In this document: piece by piece, positions 63,594 to 64,000 of the stretch | Layout of the letters: every line of letters begins with the position of its first letter | Numbering within the stretch: position 1 is the first letter of the stretch | Assembly: GCA_016715465.1 (NCBI GenBank) | Contig: JADKAA010000029.1 | Span: 2,852,001 to 2,916,000, forward strand | Source of the DNA: Saprospiraceae bacterium | GTDB taxonomy: Bacteria; Bacteroidota; Bacteroidia; Chitinophagales; Saprospiraceae | Direction of reading: 5' to 3' | DNA: 64,000 nucleotides | Translations under genes and position numbers: made by a program | The notes under the pieces: generated by a model | Seen by the model: only the letters and a program-made list of their open reading frames with translations | What the model was told of the DNA's origin: nothing | Databases searched by the model: none

Positions 63594-64000
63594 AAATACC
63601 GGGCCTTCGCCATTTTAAAAAACCGGAACAAGAGGAGTATGCTTCCCATACAGAAAATAATTTCTGCCAGAAGCATTGAAATTTCGTGATAACGATATAA
63701 AAACGGTTCAATGTAGAAAATATCCATTAAGTAAATTGAAAAAGCAGTAGCGAAGCAAATTACGGTGATCAGTGTTGATCTTTGGTCACTTTCAATGGTT
63801 AGGTTTTTTTCTATTTTGGAGTGAAGCCATTTATATAATCTATTGGCCGTATCCATTCGTATCAGCTGTACCACAATCTGGTTGGCAGCCTCCATTTCAC
63901 CCAGATTATAGTGGGCGGCGGCTTTTTTAAAAAGCAGGGTCAAAAAAATGTCATCACCATTATGTGTATATACATTTTCCTCAACCACCATTTCGATGAC
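63590..64000 (-). CDS. Membrane protein with TPR-like N-terminus, partial
   Basis: The frame is still open at the right edge, so the N-terminus is missing; an in-frame ATG at 63991 could also start it. The visible part has a helical repeat (AAAHYNLGEMEAANQIV) then two TM segments near the C-terminus (LITVICFATAFSIYLM and ISMLLAEIIFCMGSILLLF). Third gene of the ABC exporter operon. Function unknown. Confidence 0.65.
   Translation of the reverse strand, partial: VIEMVVEENVYTHNGDDIFLTLLFKKAAAHYNLGEMEAANQIVVQLIRMDTANRLYKWLHSKIEKNLTIESDQRSTLITVICFATAFSIYLMDIFYIEPFLYRYHEISMLLAEIIFCMGSILLLFRFFKMAKARYF

Noticed and set aside
1..64000. Insertion sequence or prophage
   Set aside because: No transposase, integrase or phage structural gene was found on either strand.

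Overview
The window is chromosomal DNA of a Bacteroidota bacterium, most likely a member of the Saprospiria. This rests on gldH, a type IX secretion (T9SS) C-terminal sorting domain on a GH16 enzyme, DUF2480, an M56/BlaR1-type peptidase fused to a TonB domain, an S46 dipeptidyl-peptidase, many SPII lipoproteins, and repeated TAnnTTTG -7 boxes (sometimes with TTG or TTTG about 20 bases upstream) in place of Shine-Dalgarno-led starts. Most genes look like ordinary housekeeping or envelope genes.

Layout. 1-6.4 kb: S46 peptidase, BlaI/M56-TonB pair with a palindromic operator, gamma-glutamyltransferase. 6.4-16.7 kb: secreted unknown, acyl-CoA dehydrogenase with a coupled site-2 protease, UPF0104 flippase-like protein with an M1 aminopeptidase lipoprotein, GtrA protein, and half of a peptide ABC importer. 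16.9-23.8 kb: meaB, M23 peptidase, a 157-nt tRNA-like RNA, a Wzz/Wzy pair, EEP-family phosphatase. 23.8-27.5 kb: mutL with two rhomboid proteases. 27.6-38.3 kb: sugar isomerase, Sua5, thioredoxin proteins, GalM, an MFS-rhodanese fusion, two oxidoreductases, an NlpE/META lipoprotein, a TPR protein. 38.4-46.3 kb: grpE-dnaJ-gldH, TlpA, TonB-domain protein, scpB-DUF2480, htpG, an acetyltransferase. 46.4-55.2 kb: lipoprotein, NadR-like kinase with msrA, the polyamine operon (arginine decarboxylase, agmatinase, deoxyhypusine-synthase-like protein), beta-propeller lipoprotein, tRNA-Pro. 55.3-64 kb: YdeI-like, OmpA, SMP-30-like, an AT-rich GH16/methyltransferase pair, and an ABC exporter running off the right edge.

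Several genes fit growth on protein and peptides: an S46 peptidase with the Asp/Glu-type S1 residue, gamma-glutamyltransferase, an M1 aminopeptidase and a dipeptide importer half. Three intergenic stretches (about 4.4, 47.5 and 54.5 kb) carry the same mosaic of short palindromic modules, and a 48-bp nested hairpin occurs twice in inverted orientation.

Six genes (site-2 protease, meaB, wzz, wzy, dnaJ, NadR-like) are each broken by one base in or beside a short homopolymer, and each becomes full length when one base is restored or removed. That pattern suggests assembly error rather than gene decay. The most unusual object is the structured RNA at 19685-19841: it has paired tRNA acceptor ends, D, anticodon and T arms, but an 88-nt structured insert where the variable loop should be.
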